DNA from: Paraglaciecola sp. L3A3
GTDB lineage: Bacteria > Pseudomonadota > Gammaproteobacteria > Enterobacterales > Alteromonadaceae
NCBI RefSeq assembly: GCF_009796765.1
Contig: NZ_CP047023.1
Span: 3,765,501-3,829,500 of the forward strand
Direction of reading: 5' to 3'
Length of the DNA stretch: 64,000 bases
In this document: piece by piece, positions 1-8,482 of the stretch
How positions within the stretch are numbered: position 1 is the stretch's first letter
Layout: each line of letters opens with the position of its first letter
Translations under genes and position numbers: made by a program
The notes under the pieces: model-generated
What the model saw: the letters and a program-made list of their open reading frames with translations, nothing else
Told to the model about the DNA's origin: nothing
Database searches by the model: none

Positions 1-491
1 CAGACAGATTTATTGCCAATACTTGGTTTTATCGATAGAAGGTAAAAACGAGTATCAGGTAAGGTACTGTGAACTTGACTGATGATTTGTTTAAGTTGAC
101 TTAATATTTGAGTTTTAGGGATAGGCGGCGTTAAAGATGTGTCGTTATCTCCTTCATAAATTAAAATGGCTCTAGGTTGATATTTAATCGCTACACGGTC
201 GATATAATATAGTAAGTCATTCATATTGCTGCCGCCAAAACCACGAGGTATAACAGTTAAAGGGGCTAAAGCTGTATGAGCTTTTTTGCTCCACTTGGCA
301 ATACTTGAACTACCTGTTATTACAATGGCACCTTTGGCGGGCATAGTGACGGCGTCTTGCTTTTCAAACTTCTGAATAGACTTTTCAAATCTCGTTGGAT
401 TAGGTACTTGAGCAAAGGTACCAAAACACATACACGCAAGTGTTAGTGTAAAAATAATAATTTTAGCTAAATAGCATTGTTTGTACTTCAT
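1..491 (-). CDS. SGNH/GDSL-family hydrolase, secreted, 3' part outside window
   Basis: The reading frame opens at an ATG at 489-491 and runs off the left edge without a stop, giving about 163 residues. Residues 1-27 form a signal peptide (basic start, hydrophobic stretch, likely cut after GTFA). The SGNH blocks appear in order: block I as ITGSSSIAKW (about 58-67, Ser nucleophile in GSSS rather than the classic GDS), block II as RGFGGS (83-88) and block III as YEGDND (112-117). This pattern is known from the subgroup of SGNH hydrolases related to platelet-activating-factor acetylhydrolase. The catalytic Asp/His block V lies beyond the window. The substrate (an ester or acylated sugar) cannot be told from the sequence. 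The family call is firm; the exact role is unknown. Confidence 0.8.
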   Translation of the reverse strand, partial: MKYKQCYLAKIIIFTLTLACMCFGTFAQVPNPTRFEKSIQKFEKQDAVTMPAKGAIVITGSSSIAKWSKKAHTALAPLTVIPRGFGGSNMNDLLYYIDRVAIKYQPRAILIYEGDNDTSLTPPIPKTQILSQLKQIISQVHSTLPDTRFYLLSIKPSIGNKSV

Positions 492-552
492 TAGTAGTTC
501 CACTATAAAATATTACGATCTGTTATCTTATACCAATCGCATTAATAAGTTT

Positions 553-917
553 TTAGTAAAGATCAATTACAAATTGATCGGCAATGGCAAAATTTAGGCT
601 ATCTTCAAAAATGTAATTTTTAATATTGATTAAGTCTTCTCTCGATTCAGGAGAAAAAATGAGTTGGTAATTTCTCATTAACTAGCTGGTGTTATACGGC
701 TTCTTGCATCGAATAAAAGATTATTTATGAAAACATCATTTGCTTCATAAAATTGCCCATTTTTAACTTGCTCTTGAGCACGAGCTAATTTTCTCTCTAA
801 AGCTCGTTCAGATACAGCAGACAAGATCATTTCTTCCGCTTCTATAACAGATGAAACTTTACCCGTTTTGACTTATTCATCAATAAATATATCAATAGGT
901 TGTATTAGTGCACTCAT
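553..917 (-). pseudogene. Decayed ParDE-type toxin-antitoxin pair
   Basis: Two overlapping remnants are read on the minus strand. The antitoxin frame (917 to 678) begins ATG AGT GCA but meets a TAA at 873-875 (codon 15), then continues open to a stop at 678-680. Its helical, Glu/Arg-rich tail resembles ParD-like antitoxins. The toxin frame starts at 678, overlapping the antitoxin stop by one base. It encodes a typical RelE/ParE N-terminus (YQLIFSPESREDLINIKNYI) but stops at 553-555 after 41 codons, losing the C-terminal half that carries the active site. An internal ATG at residue 27 could still give a short antitoxin. The pair is judged dead, but the domain assignment rests on pattern recognition only. 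Confidence 0.65.
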
Positions 918-1349
918 AGGAAATACCTTAAAAGTAATACTTCTATTTTAGAAGTTTACAGTAAAAATCAATAGATGAAAAATCACTCAATAGATAAGCA
1001 ATGTTGGTAACTAACAAATATCATGCCTGTCCTGTTAATTCATTGGTGTGCTTTTTAGCCGTAATTTCATATGTTTATAGGTGTCGCCAATCTATTAGAA
1101 AACTATGGCTTTATGAATTTTTTATAACACTTTTAATATGTAACACAGCTGTATCTTCTCTCTGCTACCGTTCTTCTAACATCGTTATCTATTCTTAAAA
1201 TGTTCAATCTGAAAGCAATATTCGTTGCGTTTCAAAAGAGGTTAACGATGTTAAGAATTGGTTTGCTCGGAGTGAGTTTAGTACCAAAAGGAATCGGTTT
1301 ACTTTGGCCACATTAAAAAATTTAACGCATATTTGATGGAAAAAACACA
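918..1349. other. Gene-free stretch with dispersed repeat copy
   Basis: No credible gene is seen here. At 1020-1040 there is a copy of the repeat core ATCATGCCTGTCCTGTTAAT, followed by a degenerate form of the CCGG-type palindromic unit (GTGTGCTTTTTAGCCG). A loose inverted repeat pairs TTCTAACATCGTTAT (about 1174-1188) with GTTAACGATGTTAAGAA (1241-1257), possibly a hairpin upstream of the metallophosphoesterase gene. The promoter of that gene should lie within this interval but no clear -35/-10 pair could be assigned. Confidence 0.5.
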
Positions 1350-3269
1350 ATGAAAACTAGATTTATTAATTCCCGATCCTTTGGGGTTATTTGTTTGGCA
1401 ACGATGCTTTTTGGCTGTGACGACGATAAAATCGTCGAAGTTGAAGTGCCGGTAGAGGTTAATGCCGAACATGCATTATTAACAGACCCATTTTTACAAG
1501 TCCCAACCGATAGCTCAATTAATGTTGTGTGGTTCACTAATTTTGAAGGTACAGAACATAGTTTAACCTTTGGAGACACTTCAACTACTGATGTAACCAC
1601 CACACAGTTAAGCCGAATGATGGAAGATGCTTCTTCACAGCAATTTAGTAAAACCTATGACGCGGTAAGTTATCGTGAGGTTTATCGTCATGAAGCGACA
1701 GCTGAAGGATTAACCCAAGGTGTACGACTAGACTATTCAGTATCAAGTAAAGATGAAGACGGGTTCGAATTCACAAGTAATACATTTACTTTAGCCCCAG
1801 CGCCAGCGAAAAATGCGCCGTTGAAAATATTATTAACCTCTGATTTGCAGTCAAAAAAGAACGTTGTGGCTAACTACCAAAAAGTGGTTGAAACAGTTGG
1901 CACACCTGATGCTGTTTTATTCGCTGGAGATTTTGTAAACGTACCAGACCGCGCCTCAGAATGGTTTGACCAAGCTAAAGATAACGCACCTGGTTTTTTT
2001 CCTGCGTTACAAGGCCACTATCAAAAATACCTACCTGGCTTCCCATACAATGGTGGTGAAATTCTGCAACATTCGCCACTATTTGGCACCATAGGTAACC
2101 ATGAAGTTATGGGGCGTTATAACCCAACTGATGATGGGTACTCTCTCAATGGTAGCTTTAATGATCCGCAGCCCCCATGGTATGCAGAAGCAGCTTACGA
2201 GCAAGTTAAAGCTGATGTTAACCCAACTGATGACTCAGACATTAAAGCTCAATGGATTGCTGATCAATCACATAATCAAACCAGTTTCTTAGACATTTTC
2301 TCTTTCCCTGAAGATGGTCCAGGTGGTGAGGAATACTACGCAACTGAATTTGGTGACGTATTTATCATATCTATGAATGTATCAAGAATATGGCGCTCGT
2401 GGAGTGTTTCTGGTGCAAGCAAATCTAAATTCGTAGAAGGGTTAAGCACCTTAGAAGATCCTTCTCAATGGGGATTTGGTGAGTTTTTATTTGAACGTTT
2501 TGACAAAGATTCAGAACAATATGCTTGGTTAGAATCAGTAATGGAAACAGATGCCTTTAAAAACGCAAAATATAAAGTAGTCATGGCTCACCAAGGTGTA
2601 TTCGGTTTAGGTGACAATACGGTACCAGTATTATCTCAACCGGTTATGCAGCTCGTAGAAACCGACACTCAAGGTATTGAAACAATTACCGAATTTACCT
2701 TCCCTTTAACAGCTGAAGCTTGGGCCAATACGATTGAACCTATGCTTGCCAACGTTAGCGAAGTACTTTACCAATACCCACTAGATCAAGATGTATGGTT
2801 AAACGACATTGAACCACTATTATTGCAAAATGACGTAAATTTAGTTCACATAGGGCATTCTCACTTATGGAATCGTGCGCAAGTTGAGAGCCTTCATTAT
2901 TTAGAGAGTTCAAACGTAGGGAATTCTTATGGTGCATACTATGTAGACAGCAGCGGTGTGTATACCAGAGATGTACGTTCTAGTTATGCTGATTTTTGGG
3001 CTGACGTCAATTCAGAAAAACCTCGCTGGTCAATTATCGATTATCCACCAAATGGAGATCCGCAAGACCGCGTTATGAGCTTTCCTACCGTTTTCAGCCC
3101 TATGAGCCTAGAAAATGACGATTATCCAAACCTACCTTTCGTGACCAGTAATACCTTATCAGTGTTCTCTATACTAGATACGGGTACTGGAACAGTACAA
3201 AGTTATGTATTTGACCCATCTGATCTAAATTCTGAAGTCCAATTATTTGATGAATTTTCTATACAGTAA
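1350..3269 (+). CDS. Calcineurin-like metallophosphoesterase lipoprotein
   Basis: A 639-residue protein whose N-terminus is a lipoprotein signal with lipobox LFGC (Cys about 23), so it is probably anchored to a membrane facing the periplasm. The metallophosphoesterase motifs occur in order: LTSDLQ (about 168-173, Asp ligand, with Gln where many members have His), FAGDFVN (about 192), GTIGNHEV (about 249), VVMAHQG (about 412) and IGHSHLW (about 499). This order and spacing fit purple-acid-phosphatase-like or PhoD-like enzymes that hydrolyse phosphomonoesters or diesters using a two-metal centre. The substrate is not identifiable. It stands alone and is followed immediately by a strong terminator. 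The stop codon is included in a 251-bp tandem duplication that covers the downstream spacer. Confidence 0.85.
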   Translation: MKTRFINSRSFGVICLATMLFGCDDDKIVEVEVPVEVNAEHALLTDPFLQVPTDSSINVVWFTNFEGTEHSLTFGDTSTTDVTTTQLSRMMEDASSQQFSKTYDAVSYREVYRHEATAEGLTQGVRLDYSVSSKDEDGFEFTSNTFTLAPAPAKNAPLKILLTSDLQSKKNVVANYQKVVETVGTPDAVLFAGDFVNVPDRASEWFDQAKDNAPGFFPALQGHYQKYLPGFPYNGGEILQHSPLFGTIGNHEVMGRYNPTDDGYSLNGSFNDPQPPWYAEAAYEQVKADVNPTDDSDIKAQWIADQSHNQTSFLDIFSFPEDGPGGEEYYATEFGDVFIISMNVSRIWRSWSVSGASKSKFVEGLSTLEDPSQWGFGEFLFERFDKDSEQYAWLESVMETDAFKNAKYKVVMAHQGVFGLGDNTVPVLSQPVMQLVETDTQGIETITEFTFPLTAEAWANTIEPMLANVSEVLYQYPLDQDVWLNDIEPLLLQNDVNLVHIGHSHLWNRAQVESLHYLESSNVGNSYGAYYVDSSGVYTRDVRSSYADFWADVNSEKPRWSIIDYPPNGDPQDRVMSFPTVFSPMSLENDDYPNLPFVTSNTLSVFSILDTGTGTVQSYVFDPSDLNSEVQLFDEFSIQ

Positions 3270-3277
3270 TTAATAAA

Positions 3278-3318
3278 ACAGGTAGTAGCCAATGCAGGCT
3301 ATTACCTGCTCTTTTTTA
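3278..3318 (+). terminator. Rho-independent terminator of the phosphoesterase gene
   Basis: An 11-bp stem (AGGTAGTAGCC pairing with GGCTATTACCT, one G-U pair) around the loop AATGCA is followed by GCTCTTTTTT. It starts about 10 bases after the stop codon. Confidence 0.85.
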
Positions 3319-3528
3319 TATCAGCCTGAATTAACGCTAATTCGTGTCACTTTAGTTTTAGCTTCATCAACAATACAAATACTTATTCCCGTCATATTTC
3401 TCAACACGCCATTCCGGTGCGCTTTTTAGCCCGTCATTCCGGTGCGCTTTTTAGCCGGAACCATTCTTTTATAAGCAACTAATTATCATGCCTGTCCTGT
3501 TACTGCTCTCTATACAGTAATTAATAAA

Positions 3529-3568
3529 ACAGGTAGTAGCTAATGTAGGCTATTACCTGTTCTTTTTT
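3529..3568 (+). terminator. Duplicated copy of the terminator
   Basis: This is the second copy of the hairpin just upstream, carried by the tandem duplication. Stem AGGTAGTAGC pairs with GCTATTACCT and is followed by GTTCTTTTTT. It no longer follows a gene directly. Confidence 0.7.
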
Positions 3569-3831
3569 ATATCAGCCTGAATTAACGCTAATTCGTGTCA
3601 CTTTAGTTTTAGCTTCATCAACAATGCAAATACTTATTCCTGTCGTATTTCTCAACACGTCATTCCGATATGCTTTTTAGCCGGAACCATTTCTTTTATA
3701 AACAACTAATTATCATGCCTGTCCTGTTAATTCCCCCCTCCCCTTTATTTATTCATGTGACTTATAGTCCGTGGCTCGGTGTTTCAAACTAATTAATACT
3801 GTTTGTATCGACTTAAAACAGGCATTTAAAA

Positions 3832-4044
3832 ATGGATACAACTGGCAACTCATTTACGATGAATTCAACCTATGAAGAAGAATTTATGGGATTTGAAATA
3901 TTTGTCGAACCAAACCCTGATAAATGGCAAGGAGGCTACATTTGGACGGTATGCAAAGATGAAGAGGAAATCTATTCTGATTTGGAGTTTGAATTTGATG
4001 ACGCGATTAATTCTGCAAGGAGCACAGCCAAATTATATTTTTAA
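3832..4044 (+). CDS. Small acidic hypothetical protein
   Basis: A 70-residue acidic protein with no signal peptide or membrane segment. It contains aromatic/acidic stretches such as GGYIWTVCKDEEEIYSDLEF and ends in a short helical tail. The fold looks like a compact beta-sheet protein; no family is recognised. An ATG at 3832 follows AAAACAGGCA, a weak ribosome site; ATGAATTC at 3850 is an alternative start. Repeat cores stand on either side (3711-3730 and 4110-4130), so it sits like a single-gene cassette. The overlapping frame at 3872-4090 lacks such coherence and is not annotated. Moderate confidence that it is a real gene. Confidence 0.55.
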   Translation: MDTTGNSFTMNSTYEEEFMGFEIFVEPNPDKWQGGYIWTVCKDEEEIYSDLEFEFDDAINSARSTAKLYF

Positions 4045-4253
4045 ACATCATTACAGAAGCGTAAAGCACACTTCGCGCCATCGTACATGACGTTTTTTTG
4101 ACTGGTGCTACGATGACAGTCCTGTTAGTGCACTGAGAATTATCTTTAGCCTACCAAAGCGAACTATTATGGAAGCTCTGTTTATTGATTTAACTTTGTT
4201 CTGACCCCGATAGTTTAAAAGTAGGATATTAATCCAATTATATTCAGTAAAAT

Positions 4254-4348
4254 GGGAATATAGTCCCTTATTTCGCCTATTAATGTTGATTGAATTTCAG
4301 AGTTGGACTATATTCCTATTAATGTTCAAATAATGGGAATATAGTCCC
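4254..4348. promoter_or_regulatory. Three palindromic operators upstream of hipBA
   Basis: The 14-mer GGGAATATAGTCCC occurs at 4254-4267 and 4335-4348, and a shorter reverse-orientation copy (GGACTATATTCC) lies at 4305-4316. The motif is nearly palindromic. Centre spacings are about 50 and 31 bp. HipB proteins are known to bind such operator arrays as dimers and repress their own operon with HipA. The last copy ends two bases before the first possible start codon, so bound HipB would cover the start region. Role inferred from position. Confidence 0.75.
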
Positions 4349-4361
4349 TTTGGTTGGTGGT

Positions 4362-4667
4362 ATGGCTAAGCGTGATTTACACAATGTATTGTTTCCAAAG
4401 CAGCGCAAAATCCTGACTCATTTCGGTGAGGACTTGCTGTTGGCGATGAAACGACGAGGTTTTACAAAAAAGCTGCTGTGTGAGCGCACTGGCTTTGATC
4501 ATAAAACCGTGAACAAAGTCTTCGCAGGTGATCCGGGCGTTGCCATAGGTACTTACTTAAAGGTTATGGCCGTCCTTGGCATGGAGAGTAATTTTTCAGA
4601 AATGGCCGCCCATGATGAAGTTGGTATCAAGCTGCAAAATATAAAATTGCTGGAAGGTTCAAGATGA
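4362..4667 (+). CDS. hipB: HipB-type antitoxin, XRE-family helix-turn-helix
   Basis: A 101-residue DNA-binding protein with a lambda-repressor-like helix-turn-helix at about residues 30-70 (TKKLLCERTGFDHKTVNKVF). In HipBA pairs this protein neutralises the kinase toxin and represses the operon. I prefer the ATG at 4362 (product starts MAKRDLH). An in-frame TTG at 4350 would add four residues but lies directly against the operator. The 3' end overlaps the hipA start by four bases (ATGA), which implies translational coupling. Upstream lie three operator palindromes. The assignment is firm from context and the HTH. Confidence 0.85.
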   Translation: MAKRDLHNVLFPKQRKILTHFGEDLLLAMKRRGFTKKLLCERTGFDHKTVNKVFAGDPGVAIGTYLKVMAVLGMESNFSEMAAHDEVGIKLQNIKLLEGSR

Positions 4668-5944
4668 GCCGTGAAATCGTCGAAGTCTATGCCGACTGGA
4701 AACCAATTGCAGCGCCTTTGCTAATAGGGCAGCTTACTTACAGCGACTCAAGTCGAGGTGGCGTGTTTAGTTTTGCCTACGATAAAGCGTTTTTAACCTC
4801 AGCCTATCGCTTGCAAATTGATCCAATCCTGACGCTTCACTCCGGTGAACTCTACAACGATGAAGCCGATAAAAACTTCCGTGCATTTCTTGATTCATCG
4901 CCTGATAGATGGGGACGTATTCTAATGCAACGACGTGCAGCCATTGAAGCTCGCAAAGGCATACGAGCAACAAGTCGATTAAACGAGTTGGATTACCTGC
5001 TGGGCGTACATGACTCTTACCGGATGGGTGGTATTCGATTTAAGCGAGCAGGCTCGGGGGCTTTCTTAGATTCTCCTTTTTTAGACAATAATGCCGAATT
5101 TGCAGCGCCGCCAATGGCGTCGCTGCGAGAGTTAGAGCACGCTGCAATGCAGATTGAAAAAGGCGATAACATCGACAGTGACGAGTATTATCGCTGGTTA
5201 AAGATACTAATTTCTCCAGGCTCATCACTAGGTGGTACAAGGCCCAAGGCTTCTGTGACAGATGAACAAGGCCACTTGTGGATTGCTAAGTTTCCCAATT
5301 TAAACGATACCTTTGATGTCGGGGCGTGGGAGATGGTCTGTTATGAATTGGCTTTGGCGGCAGGTGTTGACATGTTTCCAAGTGAGATTAGGCAGTTTTC
5401 CTCTGGGCATCATACCTTTTTAACAAAACGATTTGACCGCGACGGCGATCAACGGCTGCATTTTTCATCGGCCATGACACAACTTCGCTATTTTGTAAAC
5501 GAAAAGTATGATGGTGAACAATCTCAAGGTGCCAGCTACTTAGAGATTGCTGAATTTATTTCCAATTTTGGTGCACAAACTGAAGCTGATTTAGCGCAGT
5601 TATGGCGTCGTATCGTGTTTAATATTGCGGTATCCAACACGGATGATCACCTGCGTAACCATGGCTTTTTATTAGCAAAGAATGGTTGGAAGTTATCACC
5701 AGCTTATGATTTAAACCCGATAGTGGGTAAGCATGGCCTGCATCTGAATATTACGGATGCAGACAACGCTTTAGACTACCAGTTAGCCTTTGACGTAAAA
5801 GACTTCTTCCGACTTTCTCAAACCCAAGCCACGCAAATTTACGATGAAGTATTAATAGCGGTGAAGCAATGGCAAACCGTTGCTAAGCGGCTAGGGATCA
5901 GCCGAGCAGAGCAAGCCATGAAACAATCGGCGTTTAACGTTTAA
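4664..5944 (+). CDS. hipA: HipA-type serine/threonine kinase toxin
   Basis: A 426-residue protein of the usual HipA length. Motifs in order are the glycine-rich ATP/activation loop SSLGGTRPK (about 188-196), the ATP-lysine region LWIAKFP (about 204-210), LTKRFDR, the catalytic loop NTDDHLRNHG (about 325-334) and the metal-binding PAYDLNP (about 346-352). All residues needed for kinase activity appear to be present. HipA of E. coli phosphorylates glutamyl-tRNA synthetase and causes persistence; the target of this homologue is not known. It is translationally coupled to the preceding antitoxin. No terminator is evident, and dispersed repeats begin right after its stop. Confidence 0.9.
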   Translation: MSREIVEVYADWKPIAAPLLIGQLTYSDSSRGGVFSFAYDKAFLTSAYRLQIDPILTLHSGELYNDEADKNFRAFLDSSPDRWGRILMQRRAAIEARKGIRATSRLNELDYLLGVHDSYRMGGIRFKRAGSGAFLDSPFLDNNAEFAAPPMASLRELEHAAMQIEKGDNIDSDEYYRWLKILISPGSSLGGTRPKASVTDEQGHLWIAKFPNLNDTFDVGAWEMVCYELALAAGVDMFPSEIRQFSSGHHTFLTKRFDRDGDQRLHFSSAMTQLRYFVNEKYDGEQSQGASYLEIAEFISNFGAQTEADLAQLWRRIVFNIAVSNTDDHLRNHGFLLAKNGWKLSPAYDLNPIVGKHGLHLNITDADNALDYQLAFDVKDFFRLSQTQATQIYDEVLIAVKQWQTVAKRLGISRAEQAMKQSAFNV

Positions 5945-6589
5945 TGGGTCACTGAACCTATATTTTCGTTTTCAGAATTGTTATCGTGGCTGTCCTGTTG
6001 ATTTTCTATTTAATCAGTACATCAAGTGCCCTGTCCGAGATAATGGCGCGATCTAAAAAGGAACTATTAGAGAAATCAACGTCACTGACCCTATCGATTT
6101 CTGTGACTCAATTTACGTCCTGTAAATTGCCCTACGAAATTCACCAGATAATCGGCGAACATAGATGCGAGGGTAGAGCAAAAGACAAAAGCAGTGGCCA
6201 AAGCCACCAGAGATAGGGATTAAAGAATCAAACAGCTCAGAATTATCATGCCTGTCCTGTTAGTGCACTGGGGAAAGGCAGTGGCGACGCCACCAAAGAT
6301 TTGAACTAAAGAGTTAGAACAGCTTTTTTTTGGAAGAGAAATCATCATGGCCAGCTAAGAATTATCATGCTTGTCCTGTTAGTGCATTTCTACCGAATTC
6401 CAACACCACCACACTCCGTCATTCCGGTAGTCTTTTTAGCCCGTAATTCCGGTATGCTTTTAAGCCGGAACCATTCTTTATAAACGATCACTATGATGGC
6501 TGTCCTGATAATTCATACTTTGCCGATCTTTGATTTAGTGGCTCTGTCATTACTTTTAGTTCTTCGAACTATGGTGACTGTCTTGTTAA
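5945..6589. repeat. Cluster of dispersed and tandem repeats, no gene
   Basis: Five copies of a repeat core (consensus ATCATGNCTGTCCTGTTA) lie at about 5981-6000, 6241-6262, 6360-6380, 6490-6512 and 6569-6591. The segments ending at 6262 and 6380 form a tandem pair. Each has a GTGGC-GCCAC palindrome (about 6190-6212 and 6283-6300), an AACAGCT block and then the core. CCGG-type palindromic units lie at about 6418-6472. The last core overlaps the stop codon of the convergent methyltransferase gene. Short open frames at 5986-6216 and 6493-6720 start inside the repeats and look fortuitous. Confidence 0.7.
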
Positions 6590-8230
6590 TTACTTGTCAG
6601 ATAGTTTTAATAACTGGCTGCATACTTTCCCCAACGCTTTTCCCAGTAAAGGGGGAACGGCATTTCCAACTTGTGTATATTGCGGCACTTGGTACCTTCG
6701 CATGTGTCCGCCAGTTGTAACCTTAGAGCGAAAAACAAACCAATCTGGAAATGATTGAAACCTTGCCATTTCCCTGACCGTTAAAGTTCTCTGGGATTCA
6801 TCATCATAATGACAAGCGTCATCAGGTATCGATAATGCGGCAGGTGCAGGTTTATCTGCAACTAAGGCTTTCTGAGTTTGTTTCTTAGTTTGCAATGTCG
6901 TTAACAGTTTGAGTAAAGCTTTTGGCTTAGGGTGTTCAACCCGTTCACCAGATTCAGTTAGTAGCCAGTCTTGATTTGCTAATATAACTAAAGATTCATT
7001 ACTGATCAGACTATCGTCGCCAGTTTTAAGAAATGACTTAACCTCCCTTCTAACGATGTTAGATTCCAATTTATTGAGAATTTGATAGAGCCTGAAGCGA
7101 GCGCGAACTCGATTATTATTACCACGATGTTCTTGATTTGATGGTTTACCATTTGTTGTTAATAGTTTTTTCCATTCTTTATGTCTGTTCGCTTTAGCTT
7201 CAGTTGATTTGTAGGCCTGACCGTTGATGGTGTTGACATAGCTGCTGGGCTTACCTACTTCTTTATTTAAATCGTCAATGGCATCTTTTGCGGTTATCAG
7301 TTTATTAGTAGCCGATCTCAGAGCTACAATAGATTCAAATAATGTGGAGTTATAGAGTGCTGAGCCATTTTCTACATCATGATACTTAAGGTGGCCATAT
7401 TCGAGTTCGCCACCTTCTGTATTTACCAATTTAAAAAATTGGTGAGAGTTTTCTAGAGCTTCGCTTAGTGCGTTATCAGTATTATTTTTAAGTATTTGGG
7501 AAAATACATTTTTTCGGAACGCCAGCATAATAAAACGTGGGCGATTCTGTGCCGCTCCAGCATACTTTGCGTTTACATGCAGGCATAATGGCACATACCC
7601 TTCTAAGGCAAAGGCTTTTGCTATTTCGTACCAGGCGTAGTATTTCTCGCCATCAATATTGAATGCTCGAAGAATCCCAGTTACATTTTCAAGTAACGCC
7701 ATTTTAGGTTTAACTTGCCGTACAAATTCGGCAAAAGCCCAAGGGAGAGAGTTTCTCTGGTTTGAGTGCTGTCGCATACCAGCCATGCTAAAGCTCTGGC
7801 AAGGTGGGCCTCCAGAAACAAGGTCGACCTCACCATCACCTAAACCTTCTCTTAAAGCTTTTTTGAATTTAGGTTTTTTCAGTAATGTATTGAGATCTAT
7901 AATGCTGCCAATAAGTAAACTTCCACGTAATTTTTCTAGATTACTTTCAAGTCCTGCTAAATCGGATTCTCTATTCTTTAGGCCAGCTGCAACATAGGGA
8001 TTCTCCTTTAGGCGAGCCTCTGATTTATCACGGCTATGCTCGCTACTGATCCAATAAACAGGGTCATTATCTCTAATCCCATTCTCTTCAATATTTAACC
8101 CAAGGTGGTTATAGGCAAAAGTCTCGCCTGCCATAGGAGACAATTCGTTTGCCAGTAATAAGTCAAAACCCTCGGATTCTAATCCTAGGGATAGACCGCC
8201 GCAACCGGCAAATAACTCGATGTGGTTCAT
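6590..8230 (-). CDS. DNA cytosine-5 methyltransferase (DruM-like or RM methylase)
   Basis: A 546-residue C5 cytosine methyltransferase. Motif I FAGCGG at 7-12 binds AdoMet. Motif IV GGPPCQSF at about 140-147 holds the catalytic Cys144. Motif VI is ENVTG (181-185), motif VIII QNRPR (228-232) and motif X QVGNAVPP (about 520-527). About 100 extra residues separate motifs I and IV, and the target-recognition region between VIII and X is long. It methylates cytosine at a specific but unreadable site. It is the last of four minus-strand genes of the defence island, but a divergent plus-strand nuclease-like gene stands 252 bp upstream. It may therefore be the methylase of a restriction pair, the DruM-like part of a Druantia type II system, or serve both. 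The enzyme class is certain. Confidence 0.9.
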   Translation of the reverse strand: MNHIELFAGCGGLSLGLESEGFDLLLANELSPMAGETFAYNHLGLNIEENGIRDNDPVYWISSEHSRDKSEARLKENPYVAAGLKNRESDLAGLESNLEKLRGSLLIGSIIDLNTLLKKPKFKKALREGLGDGEVDLVSGGPPCQSFSMAGMRQHSNQRNSLPWAFAEFVRQVKPKMALLENVTGILRAFNIDGEKYYAWYEIAKAFALEGYVPLCLHVNAKYAGAAQNRPRFIMLAFRKNVFSQILKNNTDNALSEALENSHQFFKLVNTEGGELEYGHLKYHDVENGSALYNSTLFESIVALRSATNKLITAKDAIDDLNKEVGKPSSYVNTINGQAYKSTEAKANRHKEWKKLLTTNGKPSNQEHRGNNNRVRARFRLYQILNKLESNIVRREVKSFLKTGDDSLISNESLVILANQDWLLTESGERVEHPKPKALLKLLTTLQTKKQTQKALVADKPAPAALSIPDDACHYDDESQRTLTVREMARFQSFPDWFVFRSKVTTGGHMRRYQVPQYTQVGNAVPPLLGKALGKVCSQLLKLSDK

Positions 8231-8292
8231 ATTTTGCTAACTCATTTCTAAAGTGCGGATTATAAATTACGTATTACTAAAAGTCCAGGTCA

Positions 8293-8366
8293 CTAGTTTG
8301 CAAGTAACTAGCGATTATATAAATTTCCATTCGCAATATTAAAACAAGACTGTTTATATGTACAGT
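8293..8366. promoter_or_regulatory. Two inverted repeats in the divergent methylase/nuclease spacer
   Basis: CTAGTT-N7-AACTAG lies at 8293-8311, about 63 bp upstream of the methyltransferase start. ACTGT-N8-ACAGT lies at 8349-8366, about 117 bp upstream of the nuclease-like gene. Divergent restriction-modification genes are commonly controlled by dyad operators in this position. No controller gene is seen nearby. These may simply be chance dyads in AT-rich DNA. Confidence 0.3.
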
Positions 8367-8482
8367 TGTTTGTGTTATATTTTGTAATCATAACATCTTG
8401 AATTTTTTAGGAAAATTGTATTTTAAGATAAGTCATATTAGTATCACTGTTTGTTGGATATATCATAGATTAAGGGAATTAA

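Larger units (their letters stand above)
3258..3735. repeat. 251-bp direct tandem duplication after the phosphoesterase gene
   Basis: Copy 1 (3258-3508) and copy 2 (3509 to about 3735) both begin TCTATACAGTAATTAATAAA. Both carry the same terminator hairpin, the same AT-rich spacer, a CCGG-type palindromic unit (CCGGTGCGCTTTTTAGCCGG in copy 1) and the ATCATGCCTGTCCTGTTA core at the end (3484-3502 and 3711-3730). Copy 1 contains an extra palindromic unit of about 29 bp, which explains the length difference. The repeat begins within the last codons of the phosphoesterase gene, so the duplication caught its stop codon. Confidence 0.85.

Noticed and set aside
1001-1198. 65-codon open frame with a hydrophobic stretch
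   Set aside because: It starts in the repeat copy, has no ribosome site and no sequence character of a real protein.
5986-6216. 76-codon frame starting GTG in the repeat area
   Set aside because: The start is the repeat core itself (GTGGCTGTCCTG) and the remainder is non-coding in appearance.
1020-6591. Integron attC sites
   Set aside because: The repeat cores end GTTAATT or GTTAGTG and do not fit GTTRRRY with a paired RYYYAAC; no integrase is visible.
6493-6720. 75-codon frame opposite the methyltransferase 3' end
   Set aside because: It starts in a repeat core and overlaps a certain gene on the other strand.
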